From positions 310,001 to 374,000 of the forward strand of contig NZ_JAFFJU010000002.1 in the NCBI RefSeq assembly GCF_016924655.1: a stretch of DNA of 64,000 nucleotides, written 5' to 3'. The position numbers and the translations under genes are program-made. How positions within the stretch are numbered: the first letter of the stretch is position 1; each line of letters starts with the position of its first letter. The DNA is from Sphingomonas arenae. GTDB lineage: Bacteria > Pseudomonadota > Alphaproteobacteria > Sphingomonadales > Sphingomonadaceae. Positions 62,693 through 64,000 of the stretch are shown here, piece after piece. The notes under the pieces were generated by a model. That model saw only the letters and a program-made list of their open reading frames with translations. It had not been told where the DNA came from and made no database searches.

Positions 62693-64000
62693 ATGTCCAG
62701 CATGAGGCGAGTAAGCTACCTCCTTCCGCTGGTCCTCGGGTCCGCGGCCATCGCGAGTTCGACCCAGCTGGTGCCGGTGCGGACGCAACCTGCGGCAGCT
62801 TACCCGGCCCTTGGTGCCTATGACGTCAACGCCGCGCTGGCCGATTGGCGGCGGCTACGGAGCCAGGAAGGCTGGGCCTTCGCGGACTACGCCCGCTTCC
62901 TGCTCGCCTACCCCGACTGGCCTGGCGAGAGCGGGATGCGCCGAGCGGCCGAGAAGTCGATGCGCCCCGGCGAGAACCCGGCGACGGTGATCACTTTCTT
63001 CCGCACGGACAAACCCCTGACTGCCAACGGCTATGCTCGCCTTGCAGACGCCTACGCAGCGCAAGGGCGGACCGCGGACGCGGTGCAAGCGGCCCGCGAT
63101 GCATGGAGCGCCCCGGGCCTCTCAGCCACGGACGAGATCGCGCTTTACCAGCGCTTCGGCTCCAGCTTTACGAGCGCGGATCACGACCGCCGGATCGATC
63201 GACTGCTGATCGATCGCGACCCGCAGGATGCTCAGCGCATGCTCCCGTCGGCAAGTGCCGCTCGCCGCCCGGCCTTTGCGGCCCGTGTCGCGATGCAGCT
63301 CCGCTCGCCGGACGTCGAAGCGCTCTATGCTGCCGTCCAGAACCAGGTGACCGCCGACGCCGGCCTGATGCAAGACCGCGCGCGCTACCTGCGAGAGGCG
63401 GGCTGGCACATCCCGGCGCGGCAACTGCTCGCACGGCCGCATACTTTTACCTACCGGCCCATCGACGTCGACAAATGGTACGAGTTGAAGCTGCTTCACG
63501 CGCAGGAAGCGGCCGCCGCGGGTCAGTACAGCCTTGCCTACAACATCGCCCGGCAGGTGGACGATGCCGTCAACTTCGGCGCCGATCTCAGCCTTCAACC
63601 CCTTGGTATCCGGGACAAGTATACGTCACTGACCTGGCTGGCAGGCACCCTCGCCTTACGTTCCCTGAACCGACCAGCGGACGCGGTGGCGCTGTTCGAT
63701 CGCTACTCCAAGGGCGGCCGCTCGCTCCAGGTTCTCACCAAGGGCGCCTACTGGGCCGGTCGCGCGGCCAGCCAGGCGGGTCGATTCCAGGAAGCGACGG
63801 CTCACTTCAACCGGGCAGCGGCCTATCCCGACCTCTTCTACGGCCAGCTTGCGCTCGAGCGCGTCGGGCGGCAGGTTCCGGCGCCCAACGCAGCACCGGT
63901 CATCGCACCCACGCCCGACCAGCGGCAGGCTTTTCAGCAGAGGGGCCTTGTCCGTGCGGTCCGGCTGCTCGGGCAGCAGGGGCGGCGCGACGAGCAGGCC
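62693..64000 (+). CDS. soluble lytic transglycosylase, N-terminal part (cut by window edge)
   Basis: Periplasmic Slt-type murein hydrolase. Start ATG 62693 gives a signal peptide (RRVSYLLPLVLGSAAIASS). The following 400 residues are the alpha-helical superhelix of Slt: WAFADYARFLLAYPDWPGES, LARPHTFTYRPIDVDKWYEL and FYGQLALERVG, which is usual just ahead of the catalytic domain. The catalytic SLT domain is beyond position 64000. 436 codons are visible without a stop. Divergent from dapA. Confidence 0.92.
   Translation, partial: MSSMRRVSYLLPLVLGSAAIASSTQLVPVRTQPAAAYPALGAYDVNAALADWRRLRSQEGWAFADYARFLLAYPDWPGESGMRRAAEKSMRPGENPATVITFFRTDKPLTANGYARLADAYAAQGRTADAVQAARDAWSAPGLSATDEIALYQRFGSSFTSADHDRRIDRLLIDRDPQDAQRMLPSASAARRPAFAARVAMQLRSPDVEALYAAVQNQVTADAGLMQDRARYLREAGWHIPARQLLARPHTFTYRPIDVDKWYELKLLHAQEAAAAGQYSLAYNIARQVDDAVNFGADLSLQPLGIRDKYTSLTWLAGTLALRSLNRPADAVALFDRYSKGGRSLQVLTKGAYWAGRAASQAGRFQEATAHFNRAAAYPDLFYGQLALERVGRQVPAPNAAPVIAPTPDQRQAFQQRGLVRAVRLLGQQGRRDEQA

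Overview
The window is a chromosomal segment of a GC-rich alphaproteobacterium, most likely a sphingomonad (Sphingomonadales). The indications are a TonB-dependent receptor with a Gln-start plug, the CckA and ChpT parts of the CtrA phosphorelay, an alphaproteobacterial LexA box (GAAC-N7-GAAC) before recA, an S16 protein with a long Ala/Glu tail, and dispersed palindromic repeats built on 'ctcgtcctgagcg', 'cgctcaccctgagcctgtcgaag', 'cattgcgagg..gcaatccag' and 'cacccccgcgaaggcgggggt'. No prophage, plasmid, rRNA, tRNA or CRISPR array was seen. The genus assignment is inference.

Layout. 1-9983: a TonB receptor cut by the window edge, ahcY with a palindromic operator, YqgE, a peroxiredoxin, a Ser/Gly-rich membrane protein, a membrane-anchored SDR, an ACE-like M2 lipoprotein peptidase, an alpha/beta hydrolase and a HEXXH/TPR protein. 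10020-20379: a GFA protein, a sulfotransferase-like protein, asd, a multi-pass M28 peptidase, then the ffh-rpsP-rimM-trmD-rplS translation/secretion block, interrupted by an opposite-strand CxxC flavoprotein and a repeat. 20556-28900: a CHASE4-GGDEF-EAL protein, a Gly/Pro/Arg-tailed protein, and a coupled unit dapF-mtaB-ftsY-yciB-ABC ATPase-permease. mtaB carries a palindromic repeat read in frame as about 33 extra residues.

29008-35136: sod, then a phage-shock locus: pspF divergent from pspA-pspB-pspC plus three more small membrane/coiled-coil proteins, driven by a clear sigma-54 promoter and running into sufE and a thioesterase. All five small proteins after PspA share a C-terminal motif around VExIVTxE..LAREIExLR. 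A DnaJ-domain gene and the RNase P RNA follow. 35251-43848: an AmpD-type amidase, then a leftward block chpT-cheA-cheW-cheY-cheB-cheR, then rluD-like and rpoH.

43992-64000: NUDIX, YihY/BrkB, an EF-G paralogue lacking the catalytic His, a HAD phosphatase, a dicarboxylate symporter, an M24 peptidase, a GST, an agmatinase-like protein, an MFS exporter and recA. A leftward unit dapA-smpB-DUF2062-M13 peptidase-cckA-receiver comes next, and finally a divergent soluble lytic transglycosylase cut by the right edge.

Themes: envelope stress and peptidoglycan (psp, slt, amidase, asd/dapF/dapA), co-translational secretion (ffh, ftsY), cell-cycle and motility signalling (cckA, chpT, che) and many zinc peptidases. 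The most promising less-described items are the extended Psp module and the in-frame repeat in mtaB.
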